Positions 7,683 through 17,200 of a stretch of 64,000 bases of DNA are shown here, piece after piece (position 1 is the stretch's first letter; each line of letters opens with the position of its first letter). The notes beneath the pieces were generated by a model that was not told the origin of the DNA, did no database searches, and saw only the letters and a program-made list of their open reading frames with translations. The stretch spans positions 1 through 64,000 of the forward strand of contig JAZTWW010000063.1 of the NCBI GenBank assembly GCA_045636065.1, written 5' to 3'. The position numbers and the translations under genes are program-made. The DNA is from RGIG5050 sp045636065 (lineage in GTDB: Bacteria > Verrucomicrobiota > Kiritimatiellia > RFP12 > UBA1067).

Positions 7683-7758
7683 TCCGCTTCTCCTGCATGT
7701 AGTGAGGGCACAACTTTCGCGGGCACGCCAGGTGCGGGCGAGTTCGTAGTGTGCGGAC

Positions 7759-7788
7759 AGTATACCCGATTATCTGCCACCCTGTCAA
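7759..7788 (-). promoter_or_regulatory. Sigma-70 promoter for the transglutaminase-like gene
   Basis: On the minus strand TTGACA (7788-7783), 18-bp spacer, TATACT (7764-7759), 77 bp ahead of the ATG. Confidence 0.75.
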
Positions 7789-7817
7789 TATCATAAGGGG
7801 CATTTCGCGGCCGCGCC

Positions 7818-7846
7818 TTTACCGAAAGGCGTATTTATGGTATAAT
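7818..7846 (+). promoter_or_regulatory. Promoter giving a near-leaderless mRNA
   Basis: Extended -10 TATGGTATAAT ending at 7846 with a poor -35 (TTTACC at 7818-7823). Only 8 bases separate TATAAT from the ATG at 7855, so the transcript would start at or within a base or two of the start codon. A small hairpin (GCCTTT...AAAGGC) overlaps the -35 region. Confidence 0.6.
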
Positions 7847-7854
7847 TTACGGCT

Positions 7855-8310
7855 ATGAAAGACAAAACCGCTGAAGAGACTGTAGAAGAGCTTAGGGCCG
7901 CGATCGCCGAACTTGAGTCGGATGGCGGCCTGGAGCGTTTTGTCGAAGGTCACGGTCTGCAGAGCCGATATTTTATGTTCAAATGGGACTCTGCGCACCT
8001 CGCGATCGACTTCCGCCTGCCATACGCGCGCGTGCTCTCAGACGAGGAGTCCCAGGCGGAGGATGCCGCCAGTGTCGGCGGAGCTCTGCGGCTTGCGATC
8101 CTGCTGATTCTGGCAGATGACGACGGCCACCTCCTCCTGGAAGGCGAGTCGGCCATTTCCGTCTCTGCGGACGATCTCGGCCGGCACTACACCGTAACCG
8201 GCGCAGACGGCGGAACGCTTGATTCCGGCGACGACTGGGATTCCATAATAGCACGGCTCGATTCGGTTTTCATGAACGAGGCAGACGCCGTTCAGATAAT
8301 CTGGCCGTAA
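7855..8310 (+). CDS. Acidic hypothetical protein upstream of the effector island
   Basis: 151 aa, strongly acidic, without signal peptide. The N-terminal ~30 residues are helical (EETVEELRAAIAELES) and the rest shows alternating strands and helices. Size, acidity and position directly before an effector gene resemble a T3SS chaperone, but the CesT hallmark (LLEANLF-GTGGATL-like strand) is not visible, so I do not assign it. Its TAA stop is part of the GTAAC block of the effector promoter. It is expressed from its own near-leaderless promoter. Confidence 0.55.
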   Translation: MKDKTAEETVEELRAAIAELESDGGLERFVEGHGLQSRYFMFKWDSAHLAIDFRLPYARVLSDEESQAEDAASVGGALRLAILLILADDDGHLLLEGESAISVSADDLGRHYTVTGADGGTLDSGDDWDSIIARLDSVFMNEADAVQIIWP

Positions 8311-8331
8311 CCTTTTGATGTATGTCGTGTA
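8307..8331 (+). promoter_or_regulatory. Effector box A: GTAAC-N14-CGTGTA
   Basis: GTAAC at 8307-8311 and CGTGTA at 8326-8331, followed 32 bp later by the effector ATG 8363 with RBS ggagga. It is one of five copies with identical spacing in front of effector genes; the layout resembles an ECF-sigma -35/-10 pair. Confidence 0.75.
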
Positions 8332-8362
8332 GGCAGAGTACAGGGGACAAGGAGGAAACCCA

Positions 8363-11287
8363 ATGAGCGGACATGGAAATTTCAGCGCAATCAACGGCCC
8401 TAGGCCGACTCTGCCCACAATCCCGCAGCCGGGCGAGGACATCGGCGTATCGACGGACAAGTCGGTCGGCGGCGTCAATGTCCCCGACTCACTAGGCGCC
8501 ATAGATGGTAAAGAGGAAGCCCCGCTTCAGAAGGCGACCGACGGCGCGGGGAAGGCAGGCGTACTCCTACGCCAGCTGGACGTCCTTCTCGCGCGTGCGG
8601 CGGAAAGCGCGACGAAGGGGATAGACGCGACATCGCTCAAGACCACCCTCAACCAGGTGAACCTCTCCAAAGGCGACCGCAAGACGATCAACACCGCCGC
8701 CGACAAGGCCGACGCCGCGTACAAGGCGATCAACAAGTTCACAGGCTTCGAGCTTGCGGCGGCCGTAGCGGCGAAAGACGGCAAGTTCGACTGGAATATG
8801 ACCAATCCCGCGGGAGTGGCAATACAGAAGGCTCTTGAGGCGCAGATGGAGCTTTCCGACAAGTTGCGACAGATCGTCAACCAGCTGCCGCACGGCGAAC
8901 TTGGGGACACGATAGAAGAGGCTCTGATGCAGTGCGACCGCCGCACCTGCGAGATACAGACGCTCGTATGCCAGTTCGCCGACATCCTCGAAAAGGACCC
9001 TCTGCCGACCGACCAGGCGGTAGTCGACCGGCTCAGCCAGACGCTTGAGCGCCTTCTGCCGCAGCAGGCGCTCAAGATGCACGGCAACGACGCCGCGCTC
9101 GCGGCAATGAAGAAGACGGTCGAACCGCTCGCGGAGAGGCTCGATGCGATTTCAAAGACGCAGGGCCAGGGCACCCGGCTTTCCAACGAGGAGGTCGCCG
9201 CCATCAGGCGTGAGATGGACACGATGTCCAACGCCCTCAAAGATGCCGTCAAGCGTGGTGTCGCGGGGACAAACGGAATCGGCATAGACCGCACGCTCTT
9301 CACCGCGGCGAAGGACATCCTTGAGGAGGTGGACGGCAAGCTCGGGAACGCCCGCCGAGAAATCGCAAAGGAGTCGATGGTCAATTTCGCGGAGAAGACG
9401 TTCGCGCCGATCCCGGTGAAGATTCTCAATCCGAAGTTCCTGCCGATTCTCAAGGTGCTTTCGCCCAATCTGGCGCAATTCGTCTCCAGGCGCGAGAAGA
9501 TGCGCAATGCGGCTGTGGAGTATGCGAAAGACCCTGATGATGACAACTTTAGAAAGCTGAAATCCGCTACGGACAGGTACGCGAAATCGAAGGGCGAACT
9601 GAAAGTGACAGTACGGGGCGTCAATACGCTGGCCGAGAGACTTTCCGGCGCCATGGTCGTCCGCGGCGGCGACAGGGAGAAGAACGTCGCCAAGGCGCTG
9701 ACGGCGGCTGTCAACAGCTCCACGGAGCTCACCGCCGACGAGAAGACGGCCGCCAAGGCGCTTGCCGTGGAATTCACCAAGCTGTACATCCCGTTCGCCC
9801 CTGATGTGCTTGTCGAACCGACCAAAAACGCATGCACGGCCACTCTCATGAGGTTTATCGGCGTGGCGAACGGGGCCCCGTCGCAGGCCGCACACCTCAA
9901 GCTTATGCACGAGACGTCCAAGAATATGGCCAACGCCGATTTCCTGACGAGCGATACGGTCCGTGCCGCCTTCGAGGGCAAACTCAGGTTCACGACGCTC
10001 GTCGAGGCGAGATTGCACGGAATGAAGGACGAAGACGTGGATCCGAAGCTGGACGACATCAACTACGTCTCGTCGAAGAAGCGCGGCAGTGGTTCACTCA
10101 ACTCGGTCTACGAAGTCGGCTACAAGGACGGTACGTCCTACATCTTCAAGCCGGAGGCGCCGGGCCGGCAGGCTATCGAGAGCCTAACCGTCGCGAACGG
10201 CATCGAGAAGACGCAGATGATCGCCCAGCTCAATGTGGCGTCCCAGAAGACGGCCGATGCGCTCGGGCTTGAGGACGTGATGGTCAAGACCACGGTCGGC
10301 TCGCACAAGGGCGAGTTCGGAATCTTCATGGAGAAGGCGAAAGGGGTGGAGGCCGCAGACTTCCCTAAGCTCGGGGTGTCCGAAAAACCTCCGCAAGGCG
10401 ATCTTGCCCCGCGCCAGATAAGGAATCTGGACGACAAGAAGTACGCCAAGGTCGTGGGCTCGCTGATGCGCAAGGCGAACCGGCTCGAGTGGTTCGACAT
10501 GATAACCGGACAGGGAGACCGCCACAGCCACAATTTTTTCGTATCGGTCGGCAAGGACGGATCCGTTTCGCTCAAGGGCATCGACAACGACGCGTGTTTC
10601 ACGGACTACCGCACGGGCATCCGTACGTTCCAGCTGTCCGAGAACAAGGCCGACAAACTGGAGGCTTCCGTCAAGGCCACGGCAACGCTCCTCTATCCGT
10701 CCGATGACGATGCGGGCAAGCGCGGCCAGCTCATGCAAAAGCTCATGACAGACCCAGGCGTCAAGTTCCACGACGACGGCACTGCGACTGTCGATACGAC
10801 GAAGTTCAAGTCTCCGATCATGCACTACTGCATCCTCAAAACCATAGGGATGCACACCAACGCGTTGCCGGACTGCATCGACGCGGAGCTTTACGACAAG
10901 CTGATCGAGCTTTCCAAGCCGGGTGAGAGGCGCGACAAGTACATCGCCGATCTGACGGCGAATCTGCCGGAGGCCGCGAAGGAAGCGGCGATCTCTCGGC
11001 TTGACGATGCGATAGCCCATGCGAAGACGTTGAAAGGCAAAGGGCACGTCGTTTCATCGGAAGCCTGGTTCGACCGCAACAGGCAACGCGAAATGGCGGG
11101 CAGCGTTCCCTCGGCCAGGACGAACGGCTGGTATGACGACGTCGTCACTGATGGCACCTCCAGTGTCGGCGCGTCGTCCAAAGGCAAGGCGGAGGTCGGC
11201 AGCACAATCCTCCACCTCACCGAAGGATACTTCCGCCGCAACATCATGCGTTCGGTCGCCAAGCCCGGCTGGTTCGACGAGGGGTAG
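8363..11287 (+). CDS. T3SS effector-like protein with PI3/PI4-kinase-like domain
   Basis: 974 aa. N-terminal ~40 residues are Ser/Thr/Pro/Gly-rich and polar without a Sec signal, as in T3SS secretion signals. A long helical region follows (about 60-560). From about 570 a kinase-like domain is visible: Gly-rich loop GSGSLNSVYE (575-584), candidate ATP Lys in YIFKPE (K596), catalytic loop GQGDRHSHNFF (D719, R720, H721, N724) and metal loop KGIDNDACF (D741, D743). GDRHxxN plus IDxD resembles lipid and protein kinases of the PI3/PI4-kinase fold. The 889-aa protein at 31763 is a paralogue over both regions. A CesT-type chaperone gene follows. Secretion and kinase activity are inferences; substrate unknown. 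Confidence 0.75.
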   Translation: MSGHGNFSAINGPRPTLPTIPQPGEDIGVSTDKSVGGVNVPDSLGAIDGKEEAPLQKATDGAGKAGVLLRQLDVLLARAAESATKGIDATSLKTTLNQVNLSKGDRKTINTAADKADAAYKAINKFTGFELAAAVAAKDGKFDWNMTNPAGVAIQKALEAQMELSDKLRQIVNQLPHGELGDTIEEALMQCDRRTCEIQTLVCQFADILEKDPLPTDQAVVDRLSQTLERLLPQQALKMHGNDAALAAMKKTVEPLAERLDAISKTQGQGTRLSNEEVAAIRREMDTMSNALKDAVKRGVAGTNGIGIDRTLFTAAKDILEEVDGKLGNARREIAKESMVNFAEKTFAPIPVKILNPKFLPILKVLSPNLAQFVSRREKMRNAAVEYAKDPDDDNFRKLKSATDRYAKSKGELKVTVRGVNTLAERLSGAMVVRGGDREKNVAKALTAAVNSSTELTADEKTAAKALAVEFTKLYIPFAPDVLVEPTKNACTATLMRFIGVANGAPSQAAHLKLMHETSKNMANADFLTSDTVRAAFEGKLRFTTLVEARLHGMKDEDVDPKLDDINYVSSKKRGSGSLNSVYEVGYKDGTSYIFKPEAPGRQAIESLTVANGIEKTQMIAQLNVASQKTADALGLEDVMVKTTVGSHKGEFGIFMEKAKGVEAADFPKLGVSEKPPQGDLAPRQIRNLDDKKYAKVVGSLMRKANRLEWFDMITGQGDRHSHNFFVSVGKDGSVSLKGIDNDACFTDYRTGIRTFQLSENKADKLEASVKATATLLYPSDDDAGKRGQLMQKLMTDPGVKFHDDGTATVDTTKFKSPIMHYCILKTIGMHTNALPDCIDAELYDKLIELSKPGERRDKYIADLTANLPEAAKEAAISRLDDAIAHAKTLKGKGHVVSSEAWFDRNRQREMAGSVPSARTNGWYDDVVTDGTSSVGASSKGKAEVGSTILHLTEGYFRRNIMRSVAKPGWFDEG

Positions 11288-11355
11288 ACGATGGCCGCTC
11301 AAGGATGGGAAATGGTACGCTGTGAAACGGCAGAAACAATGAAGGGAAGACGAAA

Positions 11356-11811
11356 GTGTGTTTTGAAGATATAGTTGCGGTCATCTCTCGCGCATTCAGA
11401 GTCGAGCTTAAGGTTGTGCAGGATACCACCGTCTTCGAGGTGGCAAGCGATGATGGCGGCACGAAAGTGCAGGTCATCGTCCAGAGCGTGGGCGAACGCA
11501 ATCTCGTGCTGATGCTGGCCGATCTCGGCGAACCGCCGCCGGATTGCGGCGAAAGGCTCCTTCGCACCATGCTGGAGGCCAACAACCTCTTTGAAGGGAC
11601 GGTGGGCGCCACTCTCGCCCTTGACGCCGCAACCGGGCACTGCCGTCTACAGAAGGTAGAAGCGCCGGACGTGCTCGCCAACGACGCCGAGGCGAAGATT
11701 GTGGCGTTTGTCGAGATGGCTCTCTTCTGGAGTCGCGCGATAGCGGATTTCCGCCCGTCAAGCGAAGATCCGGAAAGTCCGTCCGGCGGTTTCAATATGA
11801 TGCAGGTGTAA
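11356..11811 (+). CDS. CesT-family type III secretion chaperone
   Basis: 151 aa, acidic (GTG start). The class I chaperone pattern is clear: LLRTMLEANNLFEGTVGATLALD in the middle, a following strand with CRLQK, and a C-terminal amphipathic helix (EAKIVAFVEMALFWSRAIADF). These small dimers bind the N-terminal region of an effector in the cytoplasm and deliver it to the secretion ATPase. It lies 68 bp after the 974-aa effector, its probable client, although it could also serve the next gene. Its stop codon overlaps effector box B. Confidence 0.85.
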   Translation: MCFEDIVAVISRAFRVELKVVQDTTVFEVASDDGGTKVQVIVQSVGERNLVLMLADLGEPPPDCGERLLRTMLEANNLFEGTVGATLALDAATGHCRLQKVEAPDVLANDAEAKIVAFVEMALFWSRAIADFRPSSEDPESPSGGFNMMQV

Positions 11812-11832
11812 CATTTTCCCGCGTCGCGTGTA
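11808..11832 (+). promoter_or_regulatory. Effector box B: GTAAC-N14-CGTGTA
   Basis: GTAAC at 11808-11812, overlapping the chaperone TAA, and CGTGTA at 11827-11832; ATG of the next effector is 37 bp downstream with RBS aaggag. Confidence 0.75.
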
Positions 11833-11868
11833 TGTAGGGTAGTGGGGATCAAAGAAGGAGAATGTGAA

Positions 11869-13275
11869 ATGGCCATCAACCTCAGCAGCTTGAACATATC
11901 GCTGGACAAGTTCAACGCCGAGTCCAGCGGCACGTACAACATCGGCCAGCTGAAGCTCAGTTCGGACGGCAAGAGCGTCTACCGTACGAACAACCACAAG
12001 ACGTGGACAATCTTCAACAGTACGAAGATAAGCTCCGAGGAGGCTCTGGCCGTCAAGTTCGCCTTCTGCAAGGCTCTTTCCAAGGAGGGCCTCTCCCAGG
12101 ATGCAATCGATTCGGTCAAGACCAAGCTCGGCATCCCCGGCAGCGCGCTTGACGCGTTGAAAGCCGGCAATATAAAGCCGCTTACGGCGGCGGAGGTGCG
12201 CGAAGTCATAGACCAGTATGCCGGGCAGATAAACGAGAGGAGGGCATCTGCCGCGAACGGGGCGAAGATGCTTAAGACGAGCGCCGATCTGTACAGGGGC
12301 GTGGACAAGGAAGAAATGGCGGACCGCGCGTCGACGCGCAACGAGATCAACGCAAAGTCCATCAAAAAGGCGATGACCGGTGCGGACAGGGCGGTCAACA
12401 ATCTGCTGGACATGATACAGGACGACGAACTGGGCGATTCCGTCTCGCCTTCCAACAAGGCCATGGCCAGGGAGATCATGACGAGCCTTGGCAACCCCGG
12501 TGCGTTTGACGGGGGGGGCGGGAAGAAGAAACCGGTTGCCTTGAAGTCTGCCCCAATCCAGTTCATCCTTCAGGACAGCGGTAAAGTCACCGCAAAAGTC
12601 ACACTCGGCAACAGAAACAGCTTTTCATTGGACACTGGTCTTACCAGGGAAGCTCTGGCAGAAAAGGCGGCAGAAATGTTGAACGCCATTATCGCCTCCG
12701 AGCCGAAGCCCCGCGCAGTGAAGCCCCACGTCGAGAAGAAGTCGTCAGACGACGAGATAATGAATGCCATCAATGAGATAGAGGGGGGCGCGATCGAGAC
12801 GGAGGAGGTCGAGGCTGAAGAGATTGAGACGGCCGAGATCAAAGAGAAAAAGATCAAGGCGGAAAGCGCCAAAGTCGCGAGGCTCAACAATAGGTTGCTG
12901 GAAGACCTCGCGGACGACTTCAACACACTCAAAAACACCATCCCCGAGATGAGGCGACGTCTGCGCGACACCAGAATGGAAGACACCGTATCCGCTTTGC
13001 AAAAGGCGATGGACAAGGTAAGACCGCTCGACGTCAGGAACACAGATCTCATAAACCAGGTCCGCCAAGTTTTCTGGGGCAACATGAAGATAGATACGGA
13101 CAAACTGCTCAATGATATCTCCGGCGTCCTCAACAAGAAGCGCGTCGACTACGGCGATAAGGTCGACAAGAACATCAAGAAGGCCGAGGAAGACATAAAG
13201 AACAATATCGAGATCGACTTTGACAAAGCCGAGGTCGAGCCCTTGAACATCAACGCCTGGCTCGAGGAGTCCTAA
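11869..13275 (+). CDS. T3SS effector-like protein, coiled-coil rich (468 aa)
   Basis: Start ATG 11869, eight bases after aaggag. The first residues, MAINLSSLNI, parallel the start of the 375-aa effector at 30404 (MAINLNHSIF). Residues 55-120 contain a helical module ending in IKPLTAAEVREVIDQY that resembles the GKPLTARR module of the 699-aa protein. A long, highly charged helical or coiled-coil stretch follows (about 285-350, repeated Glu/Ile pairs), and the C-terminus is also helical. No signal peptide and no enzyme motif are visible. It is preceded by effector box B and followed by two chaperone genes. Function unknown; effector status is inferred from promoter, context and the shared N-terminal module. 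Confidence 0.65.
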   Translation: MAINLSSLNISLDKFNAESSGTYNIGQLKLSSDGKSVYRTNNHKTWTIFNSTKISSEEALAVKFAFCKALSKEGLSQDAIDSVKTKLGIPGSALDALKAGNIKPLTAAEVREVIDQYAGQINERRASAANGAKMLKTSADLYRGVDKEEMADRASTRNEINAKSIKKAMTGADRAVNNLLDMIQDDELGDSVSPSNKAMAREIMTSLGNPGAFDGGGGKKKPVALKSAPIQFILQDSGKVTAKVTLGNRNSFSLDTGLTREALAEKAAEMLNAIIASEPKPRAVKPHVEKKSSDDEIMNAINEIEGGAIETEEVEAEEIETAEIKEKKIKAESAKVARLNNRLLEDLADDFNTLKNTIPEMRRRLRDTRMEDTVSALQKAMDKVRPLDVRNTDLINQVRQVFWGNMKIDTDKLLNDISGVLNKKRVDYGDKVDKNIKKAEEDIKNNIEIDFDKAEVEPLNINAWLEES

Positions 13276-13382
13276 GCGAGTTCATCAGGCCAGTCCATGC
13301 GGGTGTAAAGCATCCAAAGAATATGGCAATAGCCGATAGGGACAAGTGATTTAAGTGCGTCATGTAGACAGAAAGGTGTTAT

Positions 13383-13781
13383 ATGACAGATTTCGAAGAT
13401 ATTAAAAGTCTTGCCGAACGGTCGTTCGGCAGTGCGTTCATACCGCAGGAAGATCGCGTGTTCGCGATTGCCCTGGATGGGATGTGCGTTTCGTTCGCCG
13501 GGATCCCCGGCGAACCCGCGATGACGCTCGTGCGCACCCGTGTCGTAGACACGGCAAAGATCGAGCGCAGGGGAAGCCTCGCCGTAGCAGCGCTTGAAGG
13601 CAACCTTTTCTGGTCCGGAACCGCCGGCGCGACGCTTTCGCTCGGCGCCGACGGATGGCTCTGGCTCACCGGGCGCACTCCAACCGGGTGGCTGGCGAAC
13701 CCGGACGGACTCGCCGCATGCGTTTCGCGGTTCATGTCGACCGCCGTCGCCTGGCAGGAAAGGAGTTCGCTCCATGGATAA
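13383..13781 (+). CDS. CesT-family type III secretion chaperone
   Basis: 132 aa. The hallmark segment LEGNLFWSGTAGATLSLGADGWLWLTGR is a textbook CesT core, with helices before and after it. It lies 107 bp after the 468-aa effector and overlaps the next chaperone by 8 bases, so the two are translated from one mRNA together with the 1067-aa effector. A weak variant of the effector box may lie upstream (CATGTAGACA at about 13361). The client could be the 468-aa or the 1067-aa protein. Confidence 0.85.
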   Translation: MTDFEDIKSLAERSFGSAFIPQEDRVFAIALDGMCVSFAGIPGEPAMTLVRTRVVDTAKIERRGSLAVAALEGNLFWSGTAGATLSLGADGWLWLTGRTPTGWLANPDGLAACVSRFMSTAVAWQERSSLHG

Positions 13782-14247
13782 GTTCGACATCATGGAGGCG
13801 GAAAGCGCCGCCGGACGCGACCTTCGCGCGCAGTTCGAGGATGTCCTCGACGAGTTCGGCAGGCTCGTGAGGAAGGCTCTGTACCTCGACGAGGACGGCG
13901 TATCCACATTTGCGGTGGATGACGAGTTCCTTGTGCATTTGAAGTATCTCGACGAGTCCGACACGGTCGTCGCCTTTTCGCCTGTAGGGGCGTTCGGCGG
14001 AGTCGACTCGCCCGACGCCGGAGAGAAGGCGCTGGAGCTTCTGAGGCTCTGCGAACTCGGCGGCCCCACGCAGGGATTTGCGCTGGCGCTTGACGAAGAC
14101 GCCGATCTCGTGCTGGCGATGGACAGGCGCACTGCGCTTGAGATTTCGTCCGTGGATGCGCTTGCCGCTTGGATCGAAGCGCTCATCGGCGCGGTGCGCG
14201 CCGTCCGCGATGATTTCGCCAACCGCTTTCCTGCGAGGGAGGTGTAG
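13774..14247 (+). CDS. CesT-family type III secretion chaperone
   Basis: 157 aa, very acidic. CesT-like pattern: an N-terminal helix (RAQFEDVLDEFGRLVRKA), strands, then ALELLRLCELGGPTQGFALALDEDADLVLAM and a C-terminal helix (VDALAAWIEALIGAVRAV). It overlaps the preceding chaperone and stops two bases before the 1067-aa effector start, implying tight coupling to that effector. Two chaperones in tandem before one very large effector suggest hetero-oligomeric or dual-site binding, as inferred for some other T3SS clients. Confidence 0.8.
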   Translation: MDKFDIMEAESAAGRDLRAQFEDVLDEFGRLVRKALYLDEDGVSTFAVDDEFLVHLKYLDESDTVVAFSPVGAFGGVDSPDAGEKALELLRLCELGGPTQGFALALDEDADLVLAMDRRTALEISSVDALAAWIEALIGAVRAVRDDFANRFPAREV

Positions 14248-14249
14248 CC

Positions 14250-17200
14250 ATGCCGCCGCCGATTAGAGGTGTCGAGAATCTGCTGAACGGCATCCCGCAG
14301 ATCGTCCCCCTGCTTCCGCCTGAAGATCCGCCGCAGGTGAACGCGCCGGGAGGGGAGGTGCCCAATCCGCAGGTCCAGGTTCCGCCCATGATCATTCCGC
14401 CGGACCCTGCGCTCATGCCGGTCGTAGTCAACGGTGCGGGGCCAGATCTCGCGCCGGGCGGGGGACAGGGTGCGCAGTTTGCCGCCAACCATGTGGTGAC
14501 CGGGCGCGACTGGGATCTCCATAGCGCAAAGGGAATGCTGGAGACCTCCCGTAAATCTGTCGAGTACATCCGTTCGGTCATTGAGAGCAAGGATGCGTTC
14601 TACGCCTATGACGAGAAGCTTTCGACCGCGGTTGCGGCCGCTGCCTCGAAATATCCCGCCGAGAGGACTGCCGCGCTGATCTCCGCCTACCAGGAGTTCA
14701 AGATGGTCATGAGCGAGCTCATGGGTGCCCGATCCGCGCTGATGGCCGCCGTGAAGACGGGCGAAGGGTGCGACGATCCGTACCAGGGCCTGGAGCAGAT
14801 TCTCAAGACGATGCGCGTCTTCCGCTACGAGATGCAGGTTGAGCTCGGTAAGCGCGGCCACGCTGCAGGCGAGATGGACTTCAACGAAGGCAACCTTCGC
14901 GCGATCCAGCACAAGTTCACCTTCGGCGTCGGCAGCAAGGTCAAGGAGACCTTTGCACGCATCATGGAGCTTGAAGACCGCTTCGAAGGGGCGATCGTCA
15001 GCGTCCGCAACTGCCTTCGCGAACTGGACAGAACTACGCCGTCACCGCCGCCTCCGCCTGAGCTCAAGATTGGAAACGTCGCAGCGGATGCGCTTGAGCT
15101 GTCGCACCGGACCAACGACCGCATCCGCGCCTTCCGCGTCGAGTACGAGCGCGACTGGGTGCTGCGCGAGATTGTGGAGCCGATCGCGAAGAAGGGCGGT
15201 TCGCGCAAGGTCGAATTCACCTGCGGAGTCGGTGCGCTGATAGGACTCGGCTTTTCCGCTGCGTTCACGGCTGGCGTGCGCGCGGGCGCACGGTTCACCG
15301 TTATTGGCGACATCCAGTCGTCAGGACCCGGCACTGGGCTTGAAGTCACCTACCGGATCGCGATGGGTGCGGAGGCCAAGGCCATCGTCAAGGCGGGCGA
15401 CGAATTCGTGTTCGCCGAGGCGAAGGCGGAGGCCGCAGCCGGGGCGGAGATTTCGGGCTTCGTCACGCGTTCGTATCCGACCGTCGAAGACCTGATACGC
15501 GATGCCGGACGCTGCAAGCTTGCAACTTCGCGGACCATTCCGGGTGTCATCTGGGGCGGAATCAAGAGTCTGGGTTTTTCAATCGGCCGACTCGGCAGGG
15601 GGATATTCCGCTGGCTCGGACGCAAGAGCGGCGAGGTGATGCAGGCGGCGTCCGGGTATCTTGAATCGCTCAAGGCGCGCGGGCTCGCCGGAATGCTCGA
15701 CCGCCTTCTCGCCAGGCAGGCGAATCCCTACGTCAGTACGGAGAGCGAAGGAATGACGCTCAAGATCAGCGGACATGCCGTGGCGTCCGGAAACGTCGGC
15801 GCAGGGGTCACTTCGCTTGCCGCCGCCGCAAAGGTCGCGCGCGAGGTTGACTACAAGGTCAAGTCGCATTCCTACATTCCCATCGGCCGGGCGGCGCGCG
15901 AGGCGAAGACGATTTCTGCGCTCAACGCGCTCATGCTTCCTGGGCCGGACGGCGGCAATCCGCAGCCAGTCAGGCATTTCACCGCCGCCAATTCGCAGAT
16001 GCTCTACAACATGCTCGACAACGAGCTGGGCGAAGCCGTGCGCGAGGCCGAGGAGGTGTCTAAGAAGTGGCTCGGGATTTCGCTCTTCGCGGACAAGCGG
16101 GGCTTTGCCATCGCGGCGAACAAGATACGTTCGCTCCTCTTGTCGGCGGAGCTCGCGTACCGCGAGGGACGCCTTCCGCGCGAGGCGGTTGATACGCTTT
16201 ATATCCGCTACTCCAATCCGAAGGTGAAGTTCCCGCCGGACATCTACCGCGAATACTTCCTCACGGGAAGCGGCGCGGCCAAGCCGGCGAAGATCCGCAA
16301 TTCGGCGTCCGCCTCGTTCCAGGTCGGGTTCTTCACGGCGGAGACGGACTCGTGGACAGGCGACATCGCCAATCCCGTCGGCAAGGCTCTTGCGCAGGGT
16401 GCCGTCAAGGAGATGCGCCACCAGACCGGTCTCGACCAGAAGTTCGAGTACAGGTTCTCGTCCGAAAAGCCAGTCAAGAAGGGTGCGGATCCGCGTCCGT
16501 GGGAGAACGTCACCAAGACGAAGCACTCGCTCGCGATAACCGCGTCCACGCCGATTCGCGTTCTTCTGGAGGCGATAACCAGGACGGAAAAGAACGACGG
16601 CGAGCGGCTTGAGAACAAGACCAAGGACCCGGTCAAGGACGGAGTGAAAGCCTCGGCGAAGGATATCGCGGAGGATGCCGCGAAGGGCACGTTCTTCGCC
16701 GCGCTGCCGGGACTCATCCTCACGGCGGTCAAGGCTTCCGCATATGCTGCCGTGAAGAACTGGCTTGCCGACAAGGAGAACTTCCGCAAGCTCGTCATCT
16801 TCTGCATGGAAAACCTCGGGACGGCGCTGGAGGTGATTGTCGGTGCCGTAGAGTGGGCGGTTGACCATCCTGACGCAGTCCATCAGCTCGTCGCCATGGG
16901 GATGGGTACGACAGGGATATCCGAATCCGAACGCAACAAGGTCATCACCTGGTCGTACATCGACGGCAAGATCGACATGATATCCATATCATCCGAAAAG
17001 TCAAGCAAGCTCGGTATCAACGTCGATCCGCTCGGCGTCGGGCTTGGCGTCGGCTTCGATCTTTCGTACACGGTCACGGAATCCGTCAAGGACCGCTCCT
17101 GGATGCCGAATCCGACGCTTATCGGGCTTCTGGAGAAGAGCGAGATATTCCTCTTCGGCGAATCTGGGATCGAGCTTTCGGGTGGTGGCGAGGAATTCAA

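Noticed and set aside
7855..8310. Calling the 151-aa acidic protein a T3SS chaperone
   Set aside because: Size and charge fit, but the CesT core pattern is not visible and it has its own promoter; left as hypothetical.
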